DNA of 64,000 nt from DASQZK01 sp963763215. GTDB taxonomy: Bacteria; Bacteroidota; Bacteroidia; Bacteroidales; GCA-2748055. Of this stretch, positions 41,273 through 51,679 are shown piece by piece (the stretch's first letter is position 1; each line of letters opens with the position of its first letter). The stretch covers positions 186,001 through 250,000 of the forward strand of contig CAVXNX010000017.1 of assembly GCA_963763215.1 (NCBI GenBank), written 5' to 3'. The notes under the pieces were generated by a model, which saw only the letters and a list, made by a program, of their open reading frames with translations, did no database searches and was not told the DNA's origin. Both the position numbers and the translations under genes were made by a program.

Positions 41273-42383
41273 TTAACGGTCAATATCGGGGATCACAAGA
41301 TCGAGAGAACCCCCGATGGCAATCAGGTCGGCGATCTTCATGCCCCTCGAGATCTTATCGAGCACCCAGAGATTCGAGAAATTCGGAGAACGGAACTTGA
41401 TCCGGTAAGGCGTTTTGTTCCCGTCGCTGATGAGGTACACCCCGAGTTCGCCGCGGGGGGTTTCAACCCTCTGGTAATATTCCCCTTCCGGAAGCCTGAT
41501 CACCGGTTTCATTTTGGTGAAATGACTGCCTTCCGGAATGTTGTCGATGAGCTGATCGATGATATCCATCGATTCCCGCATCTCATCCATCCGGGCAAGG
41601 TACCTGTCGAGGGTGTCCCCGCCACGGTAAATGATCTCGTTGAACTGCACCTTATCGTATGCACTGTAAGGTTGGTGTTTGCGGACATCGCAGGAAACGC
41701 CCGAAGCCCTGGCCGAAGGACCTGTGATGCCGTAAGGAGATTGCATCTTCCTGGGAAAGAACACCTACATCCCGGCTTCTTTCCCTGAAAATGACATTGC
41801 CGGTCAGCAGACGGTCATATTCGGGGAGGGTTTTCCGGAAATAGGTGATAAATTCCTTCACCCTTTTCTGAAAATTCGGGTGGATATCGTACATCAGCCC
41901 GCCGGGGGTATTATAACTCACGATCATCCTTCCCCCGCAGGTCTCCTCAAAAATATCGAGAACCTTTTCACGGTCGCGCAGGCCATAGAAAAAACAGGTG
42001 AGTCCGCCGAGGTCCATGCCGAAGGTGGCCCACCAGAGCTGGTGCGACTGGATCCGGGTGAGCTCGGCCATAATGGTGCGGATATATTTCACGCGTTCGG
42101 GAACTTCCACTTCGAGGGCATTTTCAACAGCCAGGCTAACCGCTTCATTGTTGATATGGGCCGAGAGGTAATCCATCCTGTCGGTAAGGTGGATGATCTG
42201 CGGATAGGTCAGGCTCTCGCACATCTTCTCAATGCCCCGGTGAACATACCCGATATGGGGCTCGACTTTCTGGATGGTCTCACCCTTCAGAGAAACCAGC
42301 AAGCGCAAAACCCCATGCGTTGAAGGGTGCTGGGGTCCCATATTCAATACAAATTCCTGGTCTTCCAGAGTGGCGGTTATCAT
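41273..42383 (-). CDS. nuoD: NADH-quinone oxidoreductase subunit D (one frame change)
   Basis: A 49-kDa-type subunit of about 370 residues. Blocks are FVLNMGPQHPSTHGVLRLLVSL (quinone-site His), PHIGYVHRGIEKMCESLTYPQIIHLTDRMDYLSAH, ARIQS-like LTRIQSHQLWWATFGMDLGG, and after a shift near 41750 GITGPSARASGVSCDVRKHQPYSAYDKVQF and the C-terminal RSPNFSNLWVLDKISRGMKIADLIAIGGSLDLVIPDIDR. The C-terminal Asp-Arg ending is typical. NuoC and NuoD are separate genes here, not fused. Confidence 0.93.
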
Positions 42384-42400
42384 TTTTTTCTTCCATTGAA

Positions 42401-42858
42401 TTATTTCGTAACAATGTTTACTTCATCGACAAAATCCTTGCGCAACGGAAATCCGGTGGCATCATCGAGGAAGAGCCTTCTGAGCCCGGGATGCCCTTTG
42501 AAGCGGATCCCAGGAGATCAAAAATTTCATCTTCATGAAATTCGGCCGCTCTTCCAGATATCGGAAACCGTATCGATTTCAGGATTCTCCCTGTCGGCAG
42601 TCCGGGTTTTCAGACACCAGTGAATACGATGAAGAGTGGTTGACCGCAGGTGGTAAACCACGCCCAGTTCCTCACCGTAGTCGACGCCGGTCATGCAATA
42701 GAGAAAATCAAGTTCGCTATCGTCATTTTCTCTCAGGGCCCTGGCAAGGTCCTTAAGATCCCCGGGAGAGACCGTCACCTCGGGGAATTGTTTTCCCTGA
42801 GTGAACTCTGCTTCGGGAGCAAGCGTTTTACCAGGGTTTCCAAATGTTGATAATCCAT
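42401..42858 (-). CDS. nuoC: NADH-quinone oxidoreductase subunit C (frame changes)
   Basis: The ATG at 42858 starts MDYQHLETLVKRLLP, then shifts to AEFTQGKQFPEVTVSPGDLKDLARALREN. The conserved SELDFLYCMTGVDYGEELGVVYHL and TVSDIWKSAEFHEDEIFDLLG follow, with IRFKGHPGLRRLFLDDATGFPLRKDFVDE at the C-terminus; further shifts are at about 42545 and 42510. The stop is at 42401. About 152 residues, the size of the 30-kDa-type subunit, which packs against NuoD. Confidence 0.88.
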
Positions 42859-42906
42859 TATATTCTGTATTAATCCAGAAATTGAATTCGAACGCCTCAC
42901 TTGCTG

Positions 42907-43425
42907 TTATGCCCTCCGGTCCGTCTTCTTCCGGTTCTCCCGGTTCTCCGTCTCGATCTTCCGCTGGAGCTGCATCACCCCGTAAAGCAGGGCTTCCGGG
43001 CGGGGCGGACATCCAGGCACATAAACATCAACCGGGATCACATGCTCCACCCCTTTGATGACCGAATACGAATTCAGAAAAAAAGGCCCGCCGGAAATGG
43101 CACAGGCTCCCATGGCGATGACATATTTGGGTTCCGACATCTGGTCGTAAAGCCGTTTCAGGACAGGCGCCATCTTGTTCACGATGGTGCCGGCCACAAC
43201 AATCACATCGGCCTGCCGCGGACTTGCACGGTATACTTCCATGCCGAAGCGGGCAAAATCGTGTCGCGGAGCTCCGGCGGCCATCATCTCGATCCCGCAG
43301 CAACTGGTGGCAAAGGTCAAAGGCCACAGGGAATTCTTCCTCCCCCAGTTAATCAAATCGTCGATTTTGGTTAACAGCACATCCGTTCCCGACTGCCTGG
43401 AGAAGTTCAAGACTGTCATTGTCAT
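42907..43425 (-). CDS. nuoB: NADH-quinone oxidoreductase subunit B
   Basis: A 172-residue subunit carrying cluster N2 next to the quinone site. Ligand cysteines are in TFATSCCGIEMM, IAMGACAISGG and VPGCPPRPEALL. The frame is intact, and length is normal apart from a charged C-terminal tail (RKIETENRENRKKTDRRA). It lies between nuoA and nuoC on the same strand. Confidence 0.95.
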   Translation of the reverse strand: MTMTVLNFSRQSGTDVLLTKIDDLINWGRKNSLWPLTFATSCCGIEMMAAGAPRHDFARFGMEVYRASPRQADVIVVAGTIVNKMAPVLKRLYDQMSEPKYVIAMGACAISGGPFFLNSYSVIKGVEHVIPVDVYVPGCPPRPEALLYGVMQLQRKIETENRENRKKTDRRA

Positions 43426-43449
43426 TGAAATCTTCCGTTTTCATTCCTT

Positions 43450-43801
43450 TTATTCCCATATCAGTGCATGTTTTTTCCAGGCATACAACAATCCGAGGCC
43501 CAGGATCAGAAAGAATATGATTATTTCCACAAAAGCCACCATCCCGATTGACTTCATCGCCACGGCCCATGGGAAAGATAAAGACCGTCTCAACATCGAA
43601 AATGATAAACAGGATGGCGAACAGGTAATACCCCACATTAAACTGAAGCCAGGTGGGCCCGATGGTCGGAATGCCACTCTCGTAAGGCTCAGCTTTCTGG
43701 GGATTCGTCGAGGTCGGGGCAATGTATGCGGAAAGAATCAGGACGCCTCCCACGAAAATGAGCCCAACCAGAAAAAACAGAACTAACCATTCTTCATTCA
43801 T
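43450..43801 (-). CDS. nuoA: NADH-quinone oxidoreductase subunit A (one frame change)
   Basis: Three helices with the conserved loop PYESGIPTIGPTWLQFNVGYYLFAILFIIFDVETVFIFPMG; the family signature is PYExG and FDVExxFxxP. After a shift near 43570 the last helix AFVEIIIFFLILGLGLLYAWKKHALIWE ends at 43450. About 117 residues, first gene of the nuo operon. The promoter on the minus strand upstream is not clear; TAAGTTTT at about 43808-43815 is close to, but not, the -7 consensus. Confidence 0.92.
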
Positions 43802-44523
43802 AATATTAAAACTTAATGTTTTTTTCGTCTTTCAATTGTCCCAACCGGCTTTCCCGGTTTCTTTCGCCCGAAGCTTTTTCTTTCCCTGCAGCCGGTTCTT
43901 CAGACTAATAATTCTATAGGATTAATAGTATTTGTCGATCTAACCATTTTCAGGAATATTTATTGTCGTTTATTCCTGCATTAAATGAATCCGGGCGCAA
44001 AATTGAGGATATTGCCGCTTATTCTCTCAGTCAGCACACGGTTTTCCTTATTATTTTTAGTTGTTCTAAATAAGGAACTTACAGAAACCGAAAAACCAGG
44101 AAAATGGAAATTATCCTGGTTTAAAAGCAGCTGGGTAAATGATGCAGTCAGTGTTTGAAAAAGTCTGTGACACCCTGATAATAAATGACAGTTTCTGTTA
44201 AACTTCATCACGAATCTCCCCTCCTGAAAAGTCGCGTGAAATTAATCATAATCTTCGGGTCGTGGTCAAAAAATGTTCATTTTTTAGGAAGAAAAGTTTG
44301 AAAATGGTCTGCAATGAAGGCATGACGGGAGATGCAGGAATGTTCCCGTCTGGAACCGAAGCGGGAAAACGGTTGAAGGCGGAGGTTAAGCGATGGCCTT
44401 TAAGACAGAAAATAGTATCTTTGATCAGGGAGGACAAGGGGAATGGTGAAAGGGCCGTGCAGAGAGGTTTTCTCCCGTTAAAAAACCAGGCACAACCACA
44501 TCAATGACACAAAACCCACCCAC
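43802..44523. other. Intergenic stretch, no gene recognised
   Basis: About 720 bases between the divergent nuo operon and the glycosidase gene. It is AT-richer in its first half (43900-44250). Short open frames exist on both strands, but none shows a family pattern, signal peptide or good start. The nuo promoter and the glycosidase promoter must lie here. Confidence 0.5.
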
Positions 44524-46215
44524 ATGAAAACACGATTTTATTTTTTCGACCCTGAGTCTTCGCAGCGGCTGCCATGCTGTCGACGGCCAATTCCGGCGCA
44601 CAGGGCATCATCCATCCCTGGGATGTCTACCGGATCACCTTCACCACGAATAAGACGTATCCGAATCCGTATGCCGACATCCCGGTCACCAGGGGGAACG
44701 ACCTGCTTCAGGTGAATTTCGAGGGGACGCGACGGGGAAGCCGCGGGAAAAAAACTCACCCTGGTCGGTTTCTGGAACGGAGGCTCCGAATGGTGCATCA
44801 ATTTTGCCCCTCCCTGCCCCGGTGTGTGGAAGTACCAGAGCATTTCCCGCGACAAAAGCATGAACGGTAAAAAGGGTCAGATCAACGTCGTGGCATGGAC
44901 GGCTGATGAACTGGAAGCCAATCCCACCCGGCACGGCTTTGTCCAGGTCCGGGACACGGGTATGAATGCCGGGCATTATTTCCAGTATGAAGATGGTCAT
45001 CCCTTTTTATGGATCGGCGATACCTGGTGGAACTGGACCAAACAGGATATCCATCTCGAATCGTTCAAACAGCTCGTCGACGATCGTTCAGCGAAAGGCT
45101 TCACCATCGGACAGTTATTTGTTCCGGGCAACGGCTGGGGCCCGGAAAGTTCCGTGTTGAGCGATCACTATACCGTTCTCGATACGGAACACATGAAACG
45201 TGTGGAAGACATGATCAGCTATGCCAATTCGAAGGGCATTACCATATGGATCCATGCCTGGTGGAGCCGTGAGCATCTCGATAAAACGATCGGCGCGGAA
45301 AAAATGGAACGCTGGTGGAGATATCTCATTCACCGTCTTGGTGCCTACAATGTGGTATGGGTCCTTGCCGGGGAATACAATATGTATGATTATGGCGGTA
45401 TGGGACTGGATTTCTGGAAAGATCTCGGAGCCATGATCGATCAGGAAGATCCCTATAACCATATCATCGGGGTTCACAATACACCGCCGTTCTGGGGCGG
45501 CGGTGCCGCGGCGCCGCAATGGTCGACAGCAGAAGTGCTTCACCATGAAGAATGGCTCGATTACAATCAGAGCCAGGTTGGCCACGGGCGGTATGCCAAT
45601 GAGATGATCCCCCTGGTGGTTTCCGAAGCTTACCGACAGCAACCTCCGAAACCCATTGTGGTGACAGAAGCCTGGTACGAGTTCGTGGAAGGGAACCCAC
45701 GGGCGATGGATATCCGGTTTGCCGCCTGGAGCGCCATACTTTCCGGAGCTGCCGGGCATACCTATGGCGGCGGGCATGTTTGGCTGGCGGATCTGCCCGA
45801 ATCACCTTCGGGCGGTGGCGCCTGGCCGAGGGAAAAAGGCTATGAACGGACAACCTACGATTATGCCGGGGCTGTTTCGATGGGATACCTGGCCGGCTTT
45901 TTCAGCCACGTCGACTGGTGGAACATGGCACCCCACCCCGAACTGATCATGGACTACCCGCAGCCTTTATGCCTGGCCAGACCGGGCGAGGAATACATCA
46001 TCTACCTGCGCTACGGGGGGATGGTGAAAATCGAGCCGGACACCTCGGACGTACAGCATCGCTATTCATACTTTTGGTTTGATCCCGGCACGGCTAAAAA
46101 ATATGACACCCAAACCATAGACAGTCCCGGCGAACTGATCTTCCATTGCCCGGAAAGTTACCCGGGGACGACCCAATACCATGACTGGGTTCTTTATGTG
46201 ATCAAAAAAGACTGA
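44524..46215 (+). CDS. DUF5060/DUF4038-type glycoside hydrolase (frame changes at 5' end)
   Basis: A secreted protein of about 563 residues. The start MKTRFYFF and, in another frame, VFAAAAMLSTANSGAQG give a signal peptide after correction near 44550. A small beta domain (DUF5060-like) with NPYADIPVTRGNDLLQVNFEGT and SEWCINFAPPCPGVWKYQS follows after shifts near 44725-44790. From 44824 the frame is intact and shows the (beta/alpha)8 DUF4038 domain: HPFLWIGDTWWNW, FTIGQLFVPGNGWGPE, WIHAWWSREHLDKTIG, NVVWVLAGEYNMYD (probable acid/base Glu) and KPIVVTEAWYEF (probable nucleophile Glu), plus a C-terminal collagen-binding-like domain. Relatives include apiosidase-like enzymes of plant-glycan degradation. 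Exact substrate is unknown. Confidence 0.8.
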
Positions 46216-46259
46216 AGGCCGAGGGAGGAAATGAAATTTTGTCCACCGCCCGTAAAGAA

Positions 46260-46307
46260 AGAGCCGCATGAGGGCATCCCCGCGGGGGCTATCCTGCATG
46301 CGGCTTA
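46260..46307. terminator. Bidirectional hairpin between convergent genes
   Basis: AGCCGCATG...CATGCGGCT forms a long stem with an inner GC-rich stem, between the stop codons of the glycosidase (+) and the oxidoreductase (-). A-rich bases on the left and TTAAAA on the right are weaker than classic T-runs. Confidence 0.65.
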
Positions 46308-46355
46308 AAAGCATTATCGACGTTTCATTTCATTGATGAAAATGAATCACACCGG

Positions 46356-47672
46356 TCATTGGACGCCGGGGAACGTATAGCCGTTCAGATAGGGTCTGAA
46401 CAGGTACCGGTCGGCTTCCGGATCATTCACGAACGACTGTTTATCGGGATTCCAGTGAACGGTCCGGCCGAGAAAATAGGCGATATTGCCTAGGTCGCAT
46501 GCCGAGGCGCTCCGGTGCCCGATTTCGACAGGAGCCACAGGATCCTTCCTGGTCAGTACCGAATGGATAAAATTCTCATGATGGCTTGATTTTGCCTCAT
46601 AGGCCACTTTATCATCCTTCACTTCGGGTTTCAGGGATTCATCCGACGCATTAAAATAACCCCGCGCCACTTCGATCCAGCCGTCGCTTCCCCAGAATTT
46701 GACGCCCTTGGTATCGTCATTGAACTGTTCGATCGTCAGGGGTATGCCGCTTGCATATTCATACGTCAGGTAAGGTGCCCCCTCGTAACCTGCCGGGGTG
46801 ACCTTCACCGGTCCGCTCCGGTCGACGCCGAGGCCCCACTGGGCAATGTCCATCATGTGGGCCCCCCAATCGGTCATGAGTCCGCCGCCGAACTCTTTGT
46901 ACCATCGCCAGGCGCCCCAGAACTGCTCATCCTGGGGAGGATCCAGACTTATGGGGGGATCGAGCACATGGTTGTAATGCACCTTCGGTGCGGGCCCGGT
47001 CCACAGGTCCCAGTTCAGTCCGTCGGGAAGAGGTTCTTCCGGAGCATCGTAAGGTTTGGGATGAAAGTCTTCTCCAATCCAGACATTGACTTTTTCGATC
47101 CTGCCCAGCTTGCCGTCCTGGACGAGTTTGACCGCATGCTGGAAATTCGGGTCGGAACGCTGCTGGCTTCCCACTGCCAGGATGCGGTTGTTATCGCGGA
47201 CAGCCTTGACCAGTTCGATCCCTTCCCGGATGGTGAATGTCAGGGGTTTTTCCAGGTAAATATCTTTTCCGGTTTTGCAGGCATTGATAGCCATAAGGGC
47301 ATGCCAGAAATCCGGTGAGGCGATCACCACAGCATTGATGTCATCACGGTTGAGGATATCCTGATAATCCTCATAGACCTGCACATCCATGGCCTCCCCT
47401 TTCTCCGTGTAATAATCGCGGGTCCGCTTCAGAAATCGCTCCCGCTTGATGGCGTAGACATCCGCACCGGCAAGGACCTTGACACCTTCGATCTTCAAAA
47501 AACTGCTCAGAAGGTACATGGCCTGCTGGCCAAGACCAATAAAACCGAGATTGATGTGGCCGGGTACCCTGTTGCAGGCACCAAGGGGAAGAAGGGAAAG
47601 ACCCGCCACACCTGCCAGCGATGTGCCAATGAAGGCCCTCCTGGACATGGGATTGGATTGTTGTTTCATCAT
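46356..47672 (-). CDS. Gfo/Idh/MocA-family oxidoreductase with Tat signal
   Basis: About 438 residues from the ATG at 47672 (or 47669). MSRRAFIGTSLAGVAGLSLLPLGAC is a twin-arginine-type signal with a possible lipobox cysteine. The Rossmann part has INLGFIGLGQQAMYL, NAVVIASPDFWHALMAINACKTGKDIYLEKPLTF (the EKP motif) and AVGSQQRSDPNFQHAVKLV. The C-terminal half has FGGGLMTDWGAHMMDIAQWGLG with the family His/Asp pair. Exported members act on sugars or glycosides with bound NAD. The facing glycosidase gene suggests shared carbohydrate use. A much longer upstream in-frame extension is not supported. Confidence 0.9.
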   Translation of the reverse strand: MMKQQSNPMSRRAFIGTSLAGVAGLSLLPLGACNRVPGHINLGFIGLGQQAMYLLSSFLKIEGVKVLAGADVYAIKRERFLKRTRDYYTEKGEAMDVQVYEDYQDILNRDDINAVVIASPDFWHALMAINACKTGKDIYLEKPLTFTIREGIELVKAVRDNNRILAVGSQQRSDPNFQHAVKLVQDGKLGRIEKVNVWIGEDFHPKPYDAPEEPLPDGLNWDLWTGPAPKVHYNHVLDPPISLDPPQDEQFWGAWRWYKEFGGGLMTDWGAHMMDIAQWGLGVDRSGPVKVTPAGYEGAPYLTYEYASGIPLTIEQFNDDTKGVKFWGSDGWIEVARGYFNASDESLKPEVKDDKVAYEAKSSHHENFIHSVLTRKDPVAPVEIGHRSASACDLGNIAYFLGRTVHWNPDKQSFVNDPEADRYLFRPYLNGYTFPGVQ

Positions 47673-47777
47673 GGAAAAGAGTTTTCGTTTGGAAGTAAAA
47701 TTTAGTTGATTTAAAGATAATGGAATTTCAACAGATCCCAAAAAACCCGTCACCGGAAGGCCGGACGCACCCAAAAA

Positions 47778-47802
47778 AAGCTGCCCTCGTACAGGGCAGC
47801 TT
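47778..47802 (-). terminator. Rho-independent terminator for the outer-membrane protein gene
   Basis: AAGCTGCCCT and AGGGCAGCTT form a perfect 10-base stem with loop CGTAC. On the minus strand the stem is followed by a run of T (A-run 47773-47779 on the plus strand). Confidence 0.9.
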
Positions 47803-47832
47803 CCATTACGTACATCCGTTGGCTGGTGTTGC

Positions 47833-48457
47833 TCAAAGACCGAACTTATATCCCAGCCCGAATTCAACCGCCATCACAAAACCGTAATTATCCCTGTGAA
47901 TGCCAGGCGTTTGCGGGGCATTGATCTTATCCAGAGAACCAATATAAGCACCGAATCCCAGGCTGCTATCGAAGCAAATGTTCGAAGACATCATAACCTG
48001 CATGCCCATACCGGCATAGTGTTCCATGGTGGCGATCGTCCCCGGGGAAGAAGGCGATTCCAGGGCGGTGGACTTTTTCGCACCGGTTGGAACGAAATCA
48101 GGCGTATTTACTTTTGAAGTGTGATAAATGCAATTGTAATGAACATACGGTCTTGAAGATTAATCCATGCGAGGCTGAGGATGTCTCCGTGAGGGCATTT
48201 TTACCGAGAAAGAACTTATAGGCAACTTCGCCCCCGCTAATCCTGCCTTGCTCTTCCTGGTAAAGGATTCCCAACTGGAGTGCCCTTCGGCCATCCTGAA
48301 AGGCTGTGTTCATTGCAAAACTTGAACCATGACCGCTGCCCGTATACACCTGGCTCAGATCAAAGTTGTAAGACTTATCGGCATTCTCTGAATCCTGAGC
48401 CGAGACGTGCGCTGAAGTCGCTAATGCAACAACAAACAAAATAAGGGATGTTCTCAT
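47833..48457 (-). CDS. Small outer-membrane beta-barrel-like protein (one frame change)
   Basis: The signal peptide RTSLILFVVALATSAHVSAQ is followed by short amphipathic strands (ALQLGILYQEEQGRISGGEVAYKFFLG). The frame shifts near 48110-48150. The second part contains HYAGMGMQVMMSSNICFDSSLGFGAYIGS and ends GFVMAVEFGLGYKFGL with a terminal hydrophobic residue, as in Bacteroidota outer-membrane proteins. The total is about 207 residues. Function is unknown; it stands alone with its own terminator. Confidence 0.7.
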
Positions 48458-48744
48458 AGCTTCTCACGATTTGTACCTACCTTTTATTACGGGAAAGTTA
48501 CCTCCGGGTCAGTTCATTTTCAGTGACATTTCTTAATGGGAACAGCTGATCTTTCTTAGGGATTTTGATGAGCCATATAACCTGAAATGGTGATATAGAT
48601 CACCGGTTTTGAGGCGGTGTGCGGCAATGATCCGTCAGCACTAAAGGATAAAGCTTCAGCGTTTTAAAGGACAGGGGTAAAACAGGATGGAAGCGGAAGT
48701 TACCCGGGATGAAATTTATCGGATCAGTCGCCATCAACTAAAAA

Positions 48745-48769
48745 AACGGCTCCTGTGAGAAGAGCCGTT
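48745..48769 (-). terminator. Rho-independent terminator of the 2-oxoacid oxidoreductase operon
   Basis: AACGGCTC and GAGCCGTT form an 8-base stem. On the minus strand it is followed by seven T (the A-run at 48740-48746 on the plus strand), 75 bases after the gamma-subunit stop. Confidence 0.9.
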
Positions 48770-48843
48770 GAAATTTTACCGGGGATGAGGTAATGGAGCC
48801 CTCAAAAGACATCGAAGGTTCCCCCAGCTTAAGGCGCCGGGGA

Positions 48844-49399
48844 TCAGTTTTTCATGACCTGGACTTCGCGGACGATCTCGAATCCCCGCTGTATAGCTTC
48901 CTCGTTCAGCGGAATCAGATGATGATGCCGTTCCGGGAGAGATTTTTTCAGTCCCGCAATCACATTTTCCAGCTTCACATAGGGTTTGATCTTCAGGTAT
49001 GCCCCAGAACGATCATATTGAAGGTTTTGGTGCTGGACATTTTTGCAGCTTCTTCCGCGGCATCACGCGGTAAATGCTGATATCCTTCCTTTCGGGATGC
49101 CGGGTGATGCCGTTGTCGTCATAGAGCAGAAGTCCGCCGGGTTTGACCCGGGGTTCAAATTTATCGAGTGATTGCTGGTTCAGGATGATGGCAGTGTCGA
49201 AGTAATGCAGGACGGGTGAACTGACTCTTTCATCGCTGAGGATAACGGTGACATTGGCTGTTCCACCTCTCATTTCGGGTCCGTACGAAGGCATCCAGCT
49301 GACTTCCATATCCTGCATGATGCCGGAATAGGCCAGGATTTTCCCCATGGAGAGAACGCCCTGTCCGCCAAAACCGGCGATGATGATTTCTTCAGTCAT
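48844..49399 (-). CDS. 2-oxoacid:ferredoxin oxidoreductase, gamma subunit (frame changes)
   Basis: The N-terminus TEEIIIAGFGGQGVLSMGKILAYSG is the glycine-rich pattern of the gamma subunit, followed by SWMPSYGPEMRGGTANVTVILSDERVSSPV. After shifts near 49065 and 49010 the C-terminus reads AAKMSSTKTFNMIVLGAYLKIKPYV and ends at 48844. The joined length is about 185 residues. With the alpha, beta and delta genes it makes a four-subunit oxidoreductase of the KOR/VOR class. Overlap of 8 bases with the beta gene suggests coupling. Confidence 0.88.
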
Positions 49400-50199
49400 T
49401 TTCAGGTTGTTTTTGAGATTCTTTTTTTACCAATTGGCCGTCCACTTTAATATCGCCAAGAGGATAGAAAGGGAACATATTTTCTTCCATCCATATATTG
49501 GCTTCCACGGGAGTCATTTTCCATCCCGAGTTGCAGTTGGAGACGATCTCAATGAAGGAGAGTCCTTTTTTTTCCTTTTGATTTTCGAAGGCTTTACGGA
49601 TGGCTTTTTTTGTCCGCCTGACATTTCCCGGTTTATGAACGGCCTGCCGGGTGACGAAGGTGGTTCCCGGGAGCATGGCCACCAGTTCGGTAATGATCAG
49701 CGGGTTACCCATGGATGACCACATCCCTGCCATAGGGAGAGGTGGACGACTTCATGCCGGGGATGGTGGTCGGCGCCATCTGTCCTCCGGTCATTCCGTA
49801 AATCCCGTTGTTGATATAAATGATCACGATATTTTCGCCACGGTTGCAGGTATGGATGGTTTCCGCCGTTCCGATGGCGGCGAGATCGCCATCGCCCTGG
49901 TAGGTAAAGACGAACTTGTCGGGCCACAGTCTTTTGATGCCGGTGGCCACAGCAGGAGCCCTTCCATGGGCGGCTTCGGTCATATCAATATTCATAAATT
50001 CATAAGCCAGGACAGAACATCCCACAGGAGCCACACCGATGGTATCTTCCTGAATTCCCATCTCCTCGATCACTTCCATAATGATCCTGTGGGTGGTTCC
50101 ATGACCACAACCGGGACAGTAGGAAAGCACATTGTCGGTCATCAGGCTGGTCTTGGAATAGACCAGGTTTTCCTCTTTGATAATCTCTTTGATATCCAT
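49392..50199 (-). CDS. 2-oxoacid:ferredoxin oxidoreductase, beta subunit (one frame change)
   Basis: Thiamine-diphosphate-binding subunit. VLSYCPGCGHGTTHRIIMEVIEE holds two of the cluster or cofactor cysteines. GDGDLAAIGTAETIHTCNRGENIVIIYINNGIYGMTGGQMAPTT is the ThDP/Mg motif GDGD...NN. The frame changes near 49720, and the remainder (LIITELVAMLPGTTFVTRQAVHKPGNVRRTKKAIRKAFE) completes about 268 residues. It performs oxidative decarboxylation together with the alpha subunit. Confidence 0.9.
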
Positions 50200-50201
50200 A
50201 A

Positions 50202-51272
50202 TCAGGATTTAATGATTTTTTGTTCCAGAGCTTCGAGAACTTCATCGGGTGAAGGGATCATTCCGCCGAACCTTCCGAAATGTTCAACCGGTACCTTGCC
50301 GTTCACGGCAAGTCGGACATCTTCGACCATTTGTCCGGCGCTCATCTCGACGGAAAGGAATCCTTTGACGCGGCCTGCAAGCTCTTCGATCGGCTTTTTC
50401 GGGAAGGGGAACAAGGTGATGGGTCGGAGAAGCCCGGCTTTGATGCCTTTTTCACGGGCCATCTGCACGGCTTTCTGGCTGATCCGTGCACTGGATCCGT
50501 AAGCCACGATGATATATTCGGCATCATCCGTCATAATGGTTTCATACCTGACTTCCTGTTCTTCCATTTTCCGGTATTTGGCCTGGAGCTTCAGGTTATG
50601 TTTCTCCTGCCGGGCAGGGTCGAGTTCGAGGGAGGTGATGATATTCCGTTCCCGGTCGGCGGTTTTCCCGGTGGTGACCCATGACTGGTCAAATTCGGTA
50701 AGTCTGGGCTGCTGTTCGAACAGTTCCACTTTTTCCATCATCTGGCCGATAACACCGTCGCTGAGGATCATGGCCGGATTCCTGTATTTGAAGGCCAGCT
50801 CGAAGGCGAGCTTCACAAAATCGGCCATTTCCTGCACCGATGCAGGTGCCAGAACGATCAGCCGGTAATCCCCGTGGCCGCCGCCCTTGGTGGACTGGAA
50901 ATAATCGGCCTGTGAAGGCTGAATGGTTCCCAGTCCGGGGCCTCCCCTGACAACGTTGACGATCAGGCAGGGCAGTTCGGCGCCGGCGATATAGGAAATG
51001 CCTTCCTGTTTCAGACTGATGCCCGGGCTGGAGGATGAGGTCATGACCCGTTTACCGGTTCCGGCGCCGCCATAAACCATATTGATAGCCGCAATTTCAC
51101 TTTCAGCCTGAAGCACCACCATTCCGGTCCGTTCTTCCGGCCTTTCCGCCATGAGATATTCAAGAACTTCCGACTGAGGGGTGATAGGATAACCGAAATA
51201 TGCATCGACACCTGCCCTGATGGCAGCTTCTGCAATGGCTTCGTTACCCTTCATTAATCTGAGCTCTTTCAT
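50202..51272 (-). CDS. 2-oxoacid:ferredoxin oxidoreductase, alpha subunit
   Basis: A complete 356-residue protein from the ATG at 51272 (MKELRLMKGNEAIAEAAIRAGVDAYFGYPITPQSEV); the in-frame extension upstream overlaps the ferredoxin gene and is discarded. VMTSSSSPGISLKQEGISYIAGAELPCLIVNVVRGGPGLGTIQPSQADY is the typical pyrimidine-binding region. The C-terminal VAYGSSARISQKAVQMAREKGIKAGLLRPITLFPFP is the domain II fold. The four-gene set cannot tell 2-oxoglutarate from branched-chain or aromatic 2-oxoacids. Confidence 0.92.
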   Translation of the reverse strand: MKELRLMKGNEAIAEAAIRAGVDAYFGYPITPQSEVLEYLMAERPEERTGMVVLQAESEIAAINMVYGGAGTGKRVMTSSSSPGISLKQEGISYIAGAELPCLIVNVVRGGPGLGTIQPSQADYFQSTKGGGHGDYRLIVLAPASVQEMADFVKLAFELAFKYRNPAMILSDGVIGQMMEKVELFEQQPRLTEFDQSWVTTGKTADRERNIITSLELDPARQEKHNLKLQAKYRKMEEQEVRYETIMTDDAEYIIVAYGSSARISQKAVQMAREKGIKAGLLRPITLFPFPKKPIEELAGRVKGFLSVEMSAGQMVEDVRLAVNGKVPVEHFGRFGGMIPSPDEVLEALEQKIIKS

Positions 51273-51274
51273 TA

Positions 51275-51517
51275 CTATTCTTCCATTTTGGTTTTGACTT
51301 TTACCTGGTAAACCGCGATCACACCATCGGGACAGACAATAGCGCAGTTTGAACAGCCTGTGCATGCATCCGGCAATTCCATGTAGGCGTAATGATATCC
51401 TTTTCCGTTCACTTCCCGGGTAAGCCGGATAACATCGGTGGGACAGTTCACCACGCAAAGTTCGCATCCTTTGCACTTCTCAACATCAACGACAATTGCC
51501 CCTTTTGCTTTTGCCAT
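51275..51517 (-). CDS. 2-oxoacid:ferredoxin oxidoreductase, delta (ferredoxin) subunit
   Basis: An 80-residue two-cluster ferredoxin. Cysteine motifs are CKGCELCVVNCP and CTGCSNCAIVCP. The start MAKAKGAIVVDVEKC fits the family; an upstream extension lacks likeness. It is first of the four oxidoreductase genes on this strand, 2 bases before the alpha gene. It would transfer electrons to free ferredoxin. Confidence 0.92.
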   Translation of the reverse strand: MAKAKGAIVVDVEKCKGCELCVVNCPTDVIRLTREVNGKGYHYAYMELPDACTGCSNCAIVCPDGVIAVYQVKVKTKMEE

Positions 51518-51679
51518 ATTTATGGGTTTTGTGGTGAAATTTTTCAGATATATGATCATCAAAATTAAAAATTCTGACAAGAAACAGGCTTTTTATTCGA
51601 CATGAATCGTGAAATATCTTGCCCTGTTTAAGAACACCGATCATGTATGAATTCTGAATATCTGATAGTTACATCGAAA

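Noticed and set aside
44262..44507. 81-residue plus-strand ORF before the glycosidase
   Set aside because: No signal peptide, domain or start context; amino-acid composition looks random.
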